In this document: piece after piece, positions 1-36,775 of the stretch | Numbering within the stretch: the stretch's first letter is position 1 | How the letters are laid out: the number at the start of each line of letters is the position of its first letter | NCBI RefSeq assembly: GCF_000002075.1 | Contig: NW_004797524.1 | Location: 795,762 to 859,761 of the forward strand | DNA length: 64,000 bases | Direction of reading: 5' to 3' | Source of the DNA: Aplysia californica | Taxonomy: Eukaryota; Mollusca; Gastropoda; Aplysiida; Aplysiidae | The notes under the pieces: generated by a model | The model's database searches: none | Seen by the model: the letters and a program-made list of their open reading frames with translations, nothing else | Told to the model about the DNA's origin: nothing | Program-made: the position numbers and the translations under genes

Positions 1-47
<47 letters not shown>

Positions 48-51
48 TGTG
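1..51. repeat. (GT)n microsatellite
   Basis: Nearly pure GT dinucleotides running in from the left edge. Confidence 0.95.
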
Positions 52-97
52 GAGGGGGGCACCAAGTATGGGTCGTGTATATGTAACAGCATAATGT

Positions 98-275
98 TGG
101 TGGTCGGCGGGTGCCGTGGTGCAGGTGTAGTTTGCTCGCCTTTTTTCTTTCCTTTATCGTAAAACATCTTCTCATCTCTCCACTTTCTTTTATTTGCATG
201 TTACTGTAGTGACATTTCTAGTCTTCGGTCCATGTAGGCCTATGATCTGTTTGTATTGCAAGTGCCAAAAAACTC
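98..275 (+). mobile_element. SINE-B copy, old and diverged
   Basis: Starts with the GGTGGTCGGCGGGTGC head, then the pyrimidine-rich core, 'tgttactgtagtgac', and a decayed tail ending near 'aagtgccaaaaaactc'. See the copy at 51392-51572 for the clean form. Confidence 0.7.
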
Positions 276-690
276 ATCAAAAAGTTATAACCCATTATTA
301 AATCAGAAAGCCCCCCTTCAGCGCCATACTTCCTTTGAACAGAAGAAACAAATATTGAGAATCATTAGGCTATCAATTTAATTAATGTATGAATATCAAA
401 GATGAAAAGTATAAGCCTATACTATGATACCCTAATCCAGGTGTGAGACAGACCCCTGTTCAGCCTCCTTTTAGATACATTCACAATTCACAGTGTGCCA
501 TTTTGTTCCGTTTGGCACCATTTCAGGATTCTCCGACCACTAAAATTTAACACTCTACCCAATAATAATATTAATATCCATGATAACCTTCCTTGAGAAC
601 AATAATAATCGCTGAAGCTACAGAGTTTATGTGTGTTCCACTGAGGGAAGTTTTCAGCAGTTAAAAATTGATAACGTAGCAGGATAGAAA
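276..690 (+). promoter_or_regulatory. 5' flank and likely 5' UTR of C17orf75
   Basis: Lies between a SINE copy and the start codon. It is AT-rich, with no TATA box at a telling position and no CpG-dense core that I can see. The promoter must lie here or further left if there is no upstream non-coding exon. This is inference from position only. Confidence 0.35.
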
Positions 691-26108
<25,418 letters not shown>

Positions 26109-26728
26109 GGTTAAAGAGACAGACACTGTCATCACGAGGTTAATGAAACCAACTCCATCGTGAAAGAAATGAAACAAGACTCTGTTTGAGCTCTTCTCAT
26201 ACCCTGTCACAGAACTTCCTTGGTGATAGTTTGCTCAAACTTGGCATAATGTACGTCATCATATCCTTTTGTCGTGGGCACTGCCTGCCGTTGTTGTCAA
26301 CAAAGTGCAAGAGCCACATGTTGGGTGTTCGCATGAGGATACCTATTCCAGTGCTGGTTTCTTGTCTTGCATGTAATCACGGTAAAGTGTGTGTGCATGT
26401 GCACGCACTTGTGCTTGTGTATGTGTGTGTGTGCGTGCACAGGAAAAAACCATCAAAATTTGTAAACATCAGTGCCAAGTCGGGAAGACAGGATTTTAAG
26501 GTGTTTTTCTTTAACTGCATTGACATGTTGTTCCCATGTAAACTTTAACCTTTTTTATTTTTTATTCAAATAAGATAACTTCAAATTTTTAAAAAGCAAA
26601 ATACTCTGGATGAAAGGTTGCAGGACTGCCATTTTATCAAAGTGATGTTGGAGGCTGTATGGTGGGTTTCTCTGTGCAGCCACACATACATGCATATGTA
26701 CATATATACACAGGCTTGCACTTGCATG

Positions 26729-26766
<38 letters not shown>

Positions 26767-27356
26767 AACACACTCACACACACAGTCACCCACCACAACT
26801 GGCACACACACAAACACCCACACGACACGCAGACATATGTACACGCTTACACAAATAACATATGTATACATTGTACTTGTGCTTGTTACGCTTGAAAAAG
26901 AGACTATGGTATCTGTCATACACTTTGTTTAGTCCAAATTCTTACTGCTGAGTTGTTGGTTCTTCACTGGTTGTGAGTCACAGACGCACTTGTTCTCTAT
27001 TGTCTCTTTTACAGAAGCTATTTACACTACAGTAAAAAGCAAAATAATAATAAATGAAAAAAATGAAACAACGTTCGTTTCATGTATTGTCGCCAAATTT
27101 TTTGTCCTGAAAATAAAGATATACATGATCTTATGCAGTGGAGAATGCTGTAAAACTTTTATCAAGCAAAATAAAACTACCCCAGATTTTGTCAATTTAT
27201 TTTTTGCACCACAACTTACAGCGCTGGGCTTGGTGATATCTCGAGTTCTAAGCAGCATTTTCACTTCATCCACCTTTTGTTTTTAATGTTAAGCTGTTAT
27301 TTCTACCTCTGTGGATGGTTTGCAGTTTAATCTTTTTAGAGAGTGCGTGGCATTTG
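26109..27356 (+). other. 3' UTR of C17orf75 and flank
   Basis: Starts with a short purine-rich echo of the coding end (several copies of a 'gaaatgaaac' motif at 26085-26175). AATAAA hexamers at 27049 and 27112 are candidate poly(A) signals; neither can be confirmed by reading. A (CA)n array lies at 26729-26830. Confidence 0.4.
26729..26830. repeat. (CA)n microsatellite
   Basis: Pure CA near 26730-26762, impure CA to about 26830. Confidence 0.93.
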
Positions 27357-27560
27357 GGTGATGGTTGGTGGGTGCTCTGGTGCGGTTTGCTACTTCTATT
27401 CTGCCACACAGCTGTCATCCTTAATCTGTCCTCCCTCTTTTCTAACCTGGCCACTGCCTCTGATCTTTGTTTATTACTCTATATAACACCTCTAATCTTT
27501 AACACTTTTATGACCTATTTGTGTTCCAAGTTCTGTAAAACTCTTACCAAGACTAAATGA
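27357..27560 (+). mobile_element. SINE-B, old copy
   Basis: GATGGTTGGTGGGTGCTCTG head, 'taacacctctaatcttt' and tail 'acttttatgacctatttgtgtt', ending ACTCTTACCAAGACTAAATG. Confidence 0.82.
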
Positions 27561-28655
27561 AAGCAAATGTTATTTTTTCTTTGAATGTCAGGAAGCAATA
27601 TTGCTTGACAGAGAGGAAGTTTGCATACAGTGAGAGTTGGCAAATAAATAGCACTCTTTTCTTTTATTTATATGTTTGTTATAATGTTTTCATGTCTGGT
27701 ATAGTGTTCTTTATATATATAAGTTCTTTTAAAGGTATTGATTGACAAGTTTGATTTAATTAAGTATGTCAGTTTTTGTTTTCATCAGCATACATAGAAG
27801 CCTTTGCCATGTTAGATCTTACTAGGAGACAACAAAGCAGAGATTAACATAAAAGAACAAGTGTATTTTCTGTTTGAAGCATCGTCAAAGGAATAACCCT
27901 GTAATGCTGTCCTGGAACATTATTTGATGAAATGTGTCAGTTCTTGTTCTGATCAAAACACTTGGAGGCAGTGTACGTGTTAGACGTTACAAGGTGGTAG
28001 CCAAGCAGAGATGAACATAAAGGAACATGTAATAATAATGTTCAAAGTGATGTCAAAGGAACAACCCGGTAATGCTGTCCAGGAACATGGAGGGATCAAA
28101 GAACTGTTTTTGTTCCAACTGGTTACTGTGTCATAGTGTGTCCGATTTAGCTCATTCCTTTGTCGTTGGTTCTGTATGTCAAGCATGGCCATTCCCTTTA
28201 TTGTACTCTTTATGCTGAAGGGTGAATGCTGCATGGGTGTTGTGTGAATATGGAATGAGAGTATGAGTAGGGGAAGGATTACTTTGTTGTCTCAGTGTTT
28301 GTCTCAAATGTTGCCTGTGCTTACTGAATTAGTCAGATACACATGGAGTCACTTCACTGAGGACAGTTTTACCACTTATACCCATACTTTCATGAAGCAC
28401 AAGTATGTGGACGTGTTTTCTGAATGTCTGTTTTATATATATATATATGTATATGAATAGCTGAATGGTGTTATGATAATTATTGTATTAATGACTTCTG
28501 TTATATCTATTTTAGGAGACAAGTGGATAGGGTTTTGAGTAGTTTGGTCTTTCTACCTCTCTTCATTGTTACAATTGCCTTGATCTGTTCCTGGTGAAAT
28601 CTGGGGTTGTCATTTTGTTTCTACCTTCTCAACAATTCAGTGACAAAATCATGTT
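27561..28655. other. Intergenic sequence with a weak tandem duplication
   Basis: 27825-27925 and 28000-28095 share 'caagcagagatgaacataaaggaaca' and 'tgatgtcaaaggaacaaccc..taatgctgtcc', an old ~180-bp tandem duplication. No gene seen. Confidence 0.55.
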
Positions 28656-28862
28656 AATGGATGGTTGGCAGGTGCTCTGGCGTGGATTGCTCCTTTTTTC
28701 CTATCAAATATCCACCGCCTTTATCTCTCCTCCTTTTAAAAAAAATTTTTTACTCTCTTTTGACACCTCTAATCTTCAGCACTTTTATGAATTTATGACC
28801 TACATGTATTTGTGTAGCAAGTGCCATAAGATCCTTACTGAAACGGAAATAAAATTTATGTT
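28656..28862 (+). mobile_element. SINE-B, old copy
   Basis: GGATGGTTGGCAGGTGCTCTG head; tail hairpin arms AGCACTT and AAGTGCC with an enlarged loop; ends TCCTTACTGAAACGGAAATA. Confidence 0.82.
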
Positions 28863-29269
28863 AGCATCATGTAAGCTCTGCATCTGCTGCAGCAGATTTA
28901 TTTGTCGTCTGATGATGTGACAAAAACTGGACATACACTAATCTAACTACTTTATGGCCCCTTGAATGGACATATTTGTTGATGAAAACTGTTATTTGCT
29001 CTGAACCCAAGACTTGAAAGCCCTTTTCTCTGAAATGTTAAAATATTCACTCTCATCAAACGATCTGGCTGCTAATCATGTATTTGATTTAGATTAATGG
29101 ATTGAATATTGTGACCATGGAAGAAAGGGCTGGGTGCTAATTTTTATGTCATTATATTTCTACAAAATTATATGAATGTTAGAACCATTAAATCCAAGCA
29201 TATTACATACTCCTGCCTTTTGGATTACATAGTCCCCTTATTGGCATAAAGTGCAAGTAAGCACTGACT

Positions 29270-29573
29270 TTAACTCTTTATCTCCGAGGGGGGCTAACCC
29301 ACTACACCTGGGCCCTTTTTTGTACTAAATCTAAAAATGACAAAAACGTCACTAAATGGATCATTAAATCGAAACTATCGAACCTATTATGATAGTATTT
29401 CATCTAATGAATAAACTTCCGGTAAAAGTAACCTGTGTTCGGCAGTTGCCGAAAAGTAATTTGATGTCGAAGTCGTCGTAAAGGAATTTGCCCGAGCCGC
29501 TGTCTGCGGCTCACCGGCACAGCAGTTCCGACTGCAAACCCCTGGGAGCGGCTTGCCGGAGATAAAGAGTTAA
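29270..29573. mobile_element. 304-bp MITE with TTAA ends
   Basis: TTAA|CTCTTTATCTCCG at the left and perfectly inverted CGGAGATAAAGAG|TTAA at the right. TTAA target sites are used by piggyBac and Kolobok transposases. A relative lies at 59997-60253. Confidence 0.9.
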
Positions 29574-32119
29574 GAAGTAAGTTTTTTTCTATAGGCTATC
29601 CAGTAACTGTATCTTTTGAACTCATAACTTACCTGTTGACTGCTTTTATCGCTGCCTTTGTTCTTAATGCAGTAAATAATAAATACTTTACAATTTGTAT
29701 TTTTTTGCTTCTAAGATTTTTAATTGATGGCTCCTTGACCCAATCCTTACTAACTGCAGCTCAGGAGTTCACCAGAAGAAGCTAAGAGTTGTCACACTAG
29801 GGCTTTTTTGTGTTGAGAATTAGCAGTGTCAAATCGAGTCTCCTAGGTGCGGCATGTTGCATGTTTCTTTGGGTCGCAAAAGAAAGAATAAGGTTAAGAA
29901 GCATTGTTGAGCTTTATTAGGTTTTTATCTATGAGCTCTGTGTGTAAAATGTGGCCACAGTGTAAAAGTTAAACATTGTTCAGTATAGTCAGATCTATAG
30001 TTGGCGACCTTCCTTTGCGCTTATAAATGGTGACCGACTTAGGCATGTTGTCTTGTGTACCAAATGATGTAAAACTCTTACTAAAACTGAATTTAATTCT
30101 AAAAAGACAAGTAAATGTCATCATGCCAGAAACATACAGTAATTTATAAGTCATTTCTGATAATGACAAAGGTCTTTTTAAATTGATGATTGTGTACTGT
30201 ATTAGTTTGTACATTTTCAGCCGCAATGTAGAAGTGCATATTTTTGAGGACTCAAAAAAACTTTACATTAACTCCCCTTTGCCAGTCTGTTTAATAGAAA
30301 GGCGTTTAATCTTTACCTGTTTCTTTTTTGGGTTGTTTTGGATATTGTGTACTTTTTTTCCATTTTCCATTATAATGCGCAAAGATAGCCTTTTGTCTCT
30401 GAGCTCCCAGAAAAATAGGCCGTCTGATTGTGAATGGCAACTTTTTCAGTGTTGTCATGGCTAGGGCTTCATTTCTTGTGGTTGTGGTTGCATTTTTGGG
30501 GTGTCACTATAATGGAGGTCAGATGTAAAAGAAAACCCATTTCCCAAAGAAGTTAACTTAAACAGATAGTTGCCTTATTCTATAGAAGTTGTCGCCCGCA
30601 TCAGTTTCCCCTCTATGTACCTTCTGTCCAGTCCTGTCAGAGATTGATGTTGATTACATGATACATGGAGATACTGAAACTTTTGAAATGAGCTCTGATA
30701 ATGCTCATTTTTTTCTTTTTTTTTTAGTCAGTACCCATTTTACAGTTTGGAGGGCCTTATTTGTTGGCGTATGTACCAATAGGCATAATGGACAATACGT
30801 AAGCTATGTACACTTTTGTACTGGGTGGAACAAAGATTCTGTGACACCAGCTTGTGCAATAGATCATGGCTACTTTCAGAAGTGAGAGAAGGCAGAGAGT
30901 TGTTGTTCCTAGTAGACCATGCAGATGTTTTCATGGAATGACTATACTTTTCTGTCATTTATTTTTGTGTTTGATGCCAAGACTTTTTATAAGTAGCATA
31001 ATACCACACAAAGATGGCTAAATTATTTAAGCCATTGCAAATTATTTCTCTCTTCACTTTTTTCTTTTTTTCTTTCAACTGCTCCAAGGTAACAATGTTT
31101 TCTTTGACACTAATACTTGATGAGTATAGCTTTATGACAGGCGTACATGTGTGTGTTTATGGCCTGATACCTGGGGTGTGCCTTTACCTCAGATAGCAGT
31201 ACATGTATCATTTTGAAATGTAAAACCCTAGATTACTATCTCTACCCCAGTAACGGCCTCTTAAGTAAATAATCTAATAATGCTGATAGAGGCATTAGTT
31301 AAACCCTTACTCTTACTTTACTTTTCCCTGGTAAAGAATTCCTCATTCTCTATATCAACTTACTTATCAAGTATAGAATCAGTGACATGTGTAGATGCCT
31401 GTTAATTCAGGGATACTGTCTTTAGAAACTACCCTTACGGTGTTGAAATAAGCTTTTTTTAATAATCACATTCCATCATACGTCTGAAGCTCAGTACACT
31501 GATGTTTTCAAGTTGACACTCATTCAATATAAAAAATGTGTTTGGCTTTTTTGTCCCTACCTGTTACTTACAAATTATATTCTCCAACTGATGGACTGAT
31601 ATTAAACTTATCGTGTATGTCATGTATACATTTCTTTAGTAGATATTTTCAAGGGAACATAAATTTAATTGACTGATGTGTCCTGTTGACTTTCCAGGTT
31701 TATTATGTTTTGTCAGCTGTTTTGTTTTGTTATTTTAGGCATTTTTACAGTATTTGTGTGAAATTGTATTATCTCAGACAAGACATGATGAGGTAAACTA
31801 TTTGGCTACTGATTGAATTTTGAAGCGGTGTTTGATGTGTTGGTGCTTGTTTTGTATTTAGATGACTGCGGTCTTCCACTTCAGTGCTAGGGTTGGACCT
31901 GAACAACCGTTTTGAAGCAACCTTCCTACTTAATTTTCTAAATTAGGTTGACGGGGAGCTTAAACATTAACTTTTAGTCAAAAACAAAAGATATCAGTTT
32001 GACCTGAACGTGCTCAGTAAGGTGTCATAACCTGTCATGCTCAGGCTTGCACAGACCTGGAGTTGATGTTAAGATGTATTGGTACCTTTAGTAACTCTTG
32101 TACCAGGTGCGTCAGTTCA
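29574..32119. other. Intergenic, mostly unexplained
   Basis: A SINE-B-like 3' end occurs at 30035-30090 ('ccaaatgatgtaaaactcttactaaaactgaatt'). The rest has no recognised element, RNA gene or coding exon. Confidence 0.5.
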
Positions 32120-32335
32120 CTGTTGTCTGTGGTTAGGTGATTGATTCACTGTCGCACACAGGAGACCCGAGTTTGATTCCTGAGTGGAGAGAAGATTTTT
32201 ATTGCTCGGACTTTCTCCTGAGATGTATCCCTGTCAGTGTCAGCCTGGGTTGGTCCTAATATGCAGGTTCGGAAGCCGGCCTCCTAGATGATCTAAATTG
32301 TGTCAATGGGGATGTAAAAACATCTACATTTTTTT
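32120..32335 (+). mobile_element. SINE family D
   Basis: TGTCTGTGGTTAGGTGATTG (A box), CGAGTTTGATTCCTGAGTGG (B box), GATGTATCCCTGTCAGTGTC, tail GTGTCAATGGGGATGTAAAA and a poly(T/A)-rich end. Confidence 0.82.
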
Positions 32336-32398
32336 TTTAAGGTGCCTCAGTTCAGAAGGAACAAATGGTTTCATCTTTCAGCTGAGGTTGTTCATGAT

Positions 32399-32760
32399 TC
32401 AATATTTTACTTTAATGCTGTGACCCAAAATGGGACAGAAGTTGTAGAGATGTATAGCAAATAGCAAAGTAAGCAGAGGGTTAGATTATGCTGGGGTTGC
32501 CAAAGTACAAGGACAGCACAGATCCGGCTCCTACATTCAGTGTACCTTGGACAAGACTCCTATTCAAATCTTTCAGCTGAGTAGACAGACTCACTTTACC
32601 GGCGTCTGTGGCAAAGCAGTAAGGTGCTTTGCTATCGCATGCAGGTGACCTTAATTCGATTCCCAAGTGGGAAGAAAATTTTTATTGAATATCTCTGTCT
32701 TTCCGCTGGAATGTTGTATCTCTTTATTTTGTGGTTGGTTGGGTAGTGACAGAAGGGTTG
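32399..32760 (+). mobile_element. Composite: unique block plus SINE family D, first copy of a duplication
   Basis: Closely matches 33669-33999 over about 330 bases. The SINE starts near 32600 (GCGTCTGTGGCAAAGCAGTA, TAATTCGATTCCCAAGTGG) and loses its tail after about 32727. Confidence 0.85.
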
Positions 32761-33484
32761 CAATCTCTATAGTCCATGACATAATTTGTTAAGAAATCCA
32801 AAATCTCTTACAAAGCGTAATGTTTTCTTCCCTGTATGTTGAAGTTTGTATGACCCTTAAATACAATTTATAAGATAATAGGTGTCCTATTAGGTTTAAG
32901 TGATAAACTGATACTTTTTCTCATGTCTTTCGAGTCAATTCCACTTTCAAATTGCTTTTTTTGGCAATATCGAAAGCCACTACTCAGGACAGTTTGCATT
33001 TGAATATTATATTTCTTATATTCACACTCGATGGAGATATATTTAGAGTTGCACTTATTGGAAATATACACATTTAATGTACTACTTTCGATTTTTCGAA
33101 GTTGCTCACAGCCACTTTTATGACTTCTTCTCACTCAATATATAAAATTGATGACAATGACTTGTAAAGTTTCTAATTTTTTTAAGCACTATCTATTTGC
33201 TGGGATTGCTTATACTTAAAGGGTATGCACACAATCAAGAATTATATCATGATAAGTGTATAAAAGGCAATGTTCAAGTTTTCTGAAAACTGCTATTCAA
33301 GTTTCTTTCAATACATTTACAACGGTTGTCATGACCACTAGATAAACAACTGATGATAAAAGATAAACTAAAATAATGACGCATAGAGGTGTCTTCCCTT
33401 AACATCTTTTTACTTTTTTTTCTCAAGACATCTGCTTCACACAACACTTTGAGTCGATTAGTTATATATATATATATATATATA

Positions 33485-33606
33485 TGAGGCAGCGTGGTAA
33501 AATTCCTGGGCCTTCAGCATATTGTGGGAGGGTGACAAGCTTTGAGATGATACTAATAACTCTAAATGTCCAAAAATTGATGAGCGCCTGATTCCACTAC
33601 GTTGCA
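33485..33606. mobile_element. MITE, GTGAGGCATC family, internally deleted
   Basis: Only the two ends remain (TGAGGCAGCGTGGTAAAATTC and GATGAGCGCCTGATTCCACT), flanked by AT-repeats. Confidence 0.7.
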
Positions 33607-33668
33607 ACATTTATATATTATATTATATATATATATATATAAAAATTGTGACTCAAAAATAAAATGTT

Positions 33669-34110
33669 TAATATTTTATTTTTCTTTAATGCTGTTACCC
33701 CAAATAGGAACAGAAAATAGAAATTGTAGATGTATAAGAAATAGCAAAGTAAGCAGAGAGTTAGATTATGCTGGGGTTGTCAAAGTACAAGGACAGCACA
33801 GATTCGGCTCCTACATTCAGTGTACCTTGGACAAGACTCCTATTCAAATCTTTCAGCTGAGCAGACAGACTTACTTTACCGGCGTCTGTGGCATAGCAGT
33901 AAGGTGCTTTGCTATCGCATGCAGGTGACATGAGTTCGATTCCCAAGTGGGTAGAAAATTTTTATTGAATATCTCAGTCTTTCTGCTGGAATGTTGTATC
34001 TCTCTCAGCCAGTGATGGCCCTGACAGGCAGAGTCGGAAGCCTGCCTCCTAAAAATCCTATACTGTGTCGATGGGGCGGAAAAAAATCACCTATGTGTGC
34101 ATACATAACA
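33669..34110 (+). mobile_element. Second copy of the duplication, with a full SINE family D 3' end
   Basis: Same as 32399-32730, then continues through CTGACAGGCAGAGTCGGAAG and TGTGTCGATGGGGCGGAAAA. Having the full tail, it is closer to the original of the pair. Confidence 0.85.
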
Positions 34111-34752
34111 TATATACAGTACAATGTAGTTATTTTGCCTGCAGTGGAGGGTTATGAGACACTACTTTTTTCTACCAAGCATGAAATGTTGCCAGTTGAG
34201 TGTGTTTCACTTCAAGTCAAAGAAACAGACTAACATTTTCATAATCCCACCTATGTAAGGGTTATGGTATAGTGATTATAATGAAAATTAGAGAAAAGGG
34301 TACCAGCTTTTGTTTGGTGCCTTTTTTAAAAATTCTTTAATATCACTTGTCTGTGATCTCCCCCAACTCACTGAAGTACACTTTAGTCCTCTTTAACTGA
34401 AAGCTCCTGGACCAACAGATTTTCTTTGGTTTAGCCCGGTTTTCCATTATAATAGATGAGTTTGTGCTCATATTTAGAAGGAAAAAAATGGGGACTTTTT
34501 CTTTCAGTTTACTGCTGGTTTTTAAAAAAATTAGCTGTGCTCTGTTTTAAGCGGACTCCAATGTAGAAGTGACCTGGAAATGAGGTTTCTCTATACCAAT
34601 ATGTATTTGGAAACAAGTTTGCAAGAAATGTTCATGTATTATTGCTGTTCATATTAATTATGTTAATTTCGGTACTTTAAATTCTGTAAGAAATAAAGTG
34701 TTGGCAAAGAGCAACCAAGTTGTTGTTCTTCCTTGTGTCCGCTCAATTCATC
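34111..34752. other. Intergenic, nothing recognised
   Basis: AT-rich; no element or exon seen. Confidence 0.4.
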
Positions 34753-34975
34753 GCAAATAAGCACAGTAGCCTAGTGGTTTGGCTACCGGACTCGAAATCG
34801 TGAGATTGCGGTTTCGGGGGTTCGAGCCTCAGCTCGGTCCGACGTGTCCTTGGGAAAGGCACTTTACACAAATTTCCCACTTGGCTTGGTCCTTTCGGAG
34901 ACGGACGTTAAACTAGGAGGCCCCACCTCTTAAATAACCTAATAGCTTTGATAGGGGCGTTAAACCCATACCATT
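34753..34975 (+). mobile_element. tRNA-derived SINE (family E), well preserved
   Basis: AGTAGCCTAGTGGTTTGGCT (A box), GGGGTTCGAGCCTCAGCTC (B box), GGGAAAGGCACTTTACAC, then a tail related to family D (CACCTCTTAAATAACC, TTGATAGGGGCGTTAAACCC). Confidence 0.88.
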
Positions 34976-35062
34976 TCACCATTTCACAAATAAGCACTGC
35001 AGTCCAAATTCCCAAATCTGTGCTGTCCTACAAACACTTAACTTAGGTGCCAGTCCACTTGG

Positions 35063-35325
35063 CGGTCTACAGCTACGTTTTTGTTCTATTTGACGGTCTA
35101 ACGCTATGTTTCTGTTCTTCTGGACGGTGTGCCGCTATGTTTCCATTCCACTGCACAGTCTTCTGCCATGTTTCCATTCCACTGCACAGTCTACTGCCAT
35201 GTTTCCATTCCACTGCACAGTCTACTGCCATGTTTTTGTTCTACTTGACGGTCTACAGCTATGTTTCTGTATGACAATAGTTCCACTTGACGGTCTACTG
35301 CTACGGTACCGCTCAGGCTACTCTA
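35063..35325. repeat. 31-bp minisatellite, about 8 units
   Basis: Units start CGGTCTAC or CAGTCTACTGCCATGTTTCC at 35063, 35094, 35125 and so on, exactly 31 bases apart; the next-to-last unit has a short insertion. Open in some frames, but 31 is not a multiple of three and no gene context exists. Confidence 0.9.
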
Positions 35326-35501
35326 TTACTATCAACAAGCCTGACCCTAACCTAAACCAACTAACACAGCACAGGTAGACAGTTTTCCATCGCACAGGCT
35401 GTCAAGTTGACTGGCACCCACTTTTTTGTCAGCTTTTGAGATATTAAGAAATAACTACTAAAGGCCTGTCCATCCCCATCACTCGTAGGTTTGTTTTGTT
35501 T

Positions 35502-35915
35502 TAGTTTTAGTAGAGGTTTTACAGTGCTCGCAACTGCATAAAGTCATATGAGTGCCAAGGGGTGGATGTCAACAGAGAAGTCCTTTCAGGGAATCAGACT
35601 TACTCTGCTCTCCTCTCTAGCTTCAACAGCACAAAGTCTGCTTCGACTATCAAGGCACCCCGGAAATAGCGGGTCACAAGAGTGTGACAAACATACAAAG
35701 GAAGTAGAGGGAAAAGACGATAGTAAGAATTAGGAAAGAAAAAGCAGCAGTTCCCTATTGCAGTTCAGGCACAGTTATGAGCATGACATTGATGAATCAG
35801 CTCATTTACAATTACAGTTCTACTGTAGGCATAAGAACTCGAGATGTTAATGTCCCCCTCTTTGGGAATGGCCTAAAGACACTTCAGTCAGTAGCACCGC
35901 CTCGTTGGTTTGACC
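35502..35915 (-). mobile_element. SINE-C, full copy
   Basis: Sense is minus: GCGGTGCTACTGACTGAAGT head, GGCCATTCCCAAAGAGGGGG, core hairpin GTCAC/GTGAC, then an insert and the shared tail GGCACTCATATGACTTTATG ... GAGCACTGTAAAACCTCTAC. Core and tail are homologous to SINE-B; the head is not. Confidence 0.85.
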
Positions 35916-36557
35916 TCCAGTTAGTGCTGGCATTGTGAATAATTTTTAAAAAAATATTTTCCACAATAATCAAATTCTTAAGGTAGGTAGTTAAGGTAGG
36001 GTCAAGCTTAAGCAGCTTGCCATCTGAGATAACAAAAAATGTGAGAGGTTCTTTGTAGGTCCAAAATTGGCACTGTGCAGTTTCTTAATCTTTGGTATGG
36101 ACTGAACATGCTCAAGAAATATTTTGTCAAAATTTAAATTCTAGATTTAAAAAAAAAAAAAAAAAGCATAGAAAAAAAAAAACTACTAAAAGATTGAAAG
36201 TTTTTCTTTCCTGAAAAATGTTCTCTGGGCTGAGAACATTTGAATAACTTAACCCTATCCATATGCCCTGGGGTCATCTGGTGTTGTATTATTCTCATTT
36301 TAGACTTCTAGTGCAAAGATCTCTGAAACTTTCAGTATTTTTCAAAAAATCATTTTGACAGACTGCTGTACAAAGCATACAGATCGGATTAATGAGTAAA
36401 TTTTCTCTTTGGAAAGTGGTGGCACAGTGTTCCCATCGTATAGATACGATAGTAAAACATGACGTATGGATAGGGTTAACGGCGAAATTTTCACAAGGCA
36501 GGAGCAACTGGCCTTAACAAAAAGCAACATCTTATCTCCTGAGACTGGGATTACTGG
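35916..36557. other. Intergenic, nothing recognised
   Basis: AT-rich with A-runs near 36150-36182. The stretch TTCTCTGGGCTGAGAA (36220-36236) is a short foldback. No gene seen. Confidence 0.4.
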
Positions 36558-36775
36558 CACCTGTGGTTCAGTGGTTAGACGCTTTGATGTCGCATGCAGG
36601 AGAACCAATATTGATTCCCGCATGGGGAGAAATTCTTATCGAGTATCTCAGTCTTTCTATTGGGATGTTGCATCCCTCTCAGCCGGGTTAGCCCTGACAG
36701 GCAGAGTCGGAACCCCACATCCTAAATGATCTAAATTGTGTTGATTGGATGTAAAAACACCCGCATTTTTAAAAA
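36558..36775 (+). mobile_element. SINE family D
   Basis: CACCTGTGGTTCAGTGGTTA (A box), CAATATTGATTCCCGCATGG (B box), GGGATGTTGCATCCCTCTCA, tail TTGTGTTGATTGGATGTAAA and an A-rich end. Confidence 0.85.

Noticed and set aside
34753-34830. Possible functional tRNA gene (A and B boxes present)
   Set aside because: No full cloverleaf with paired acceptor stem could be drawn, and the unit continues into a SINE body shared with other copies.
35047-35378. Open frame with repeated FHSTAQSTAMF-like peptides
   Set aside because: It comes from a 31-bp minisatellite; the unit length is not a multiple of three and there is no splice or gene context.
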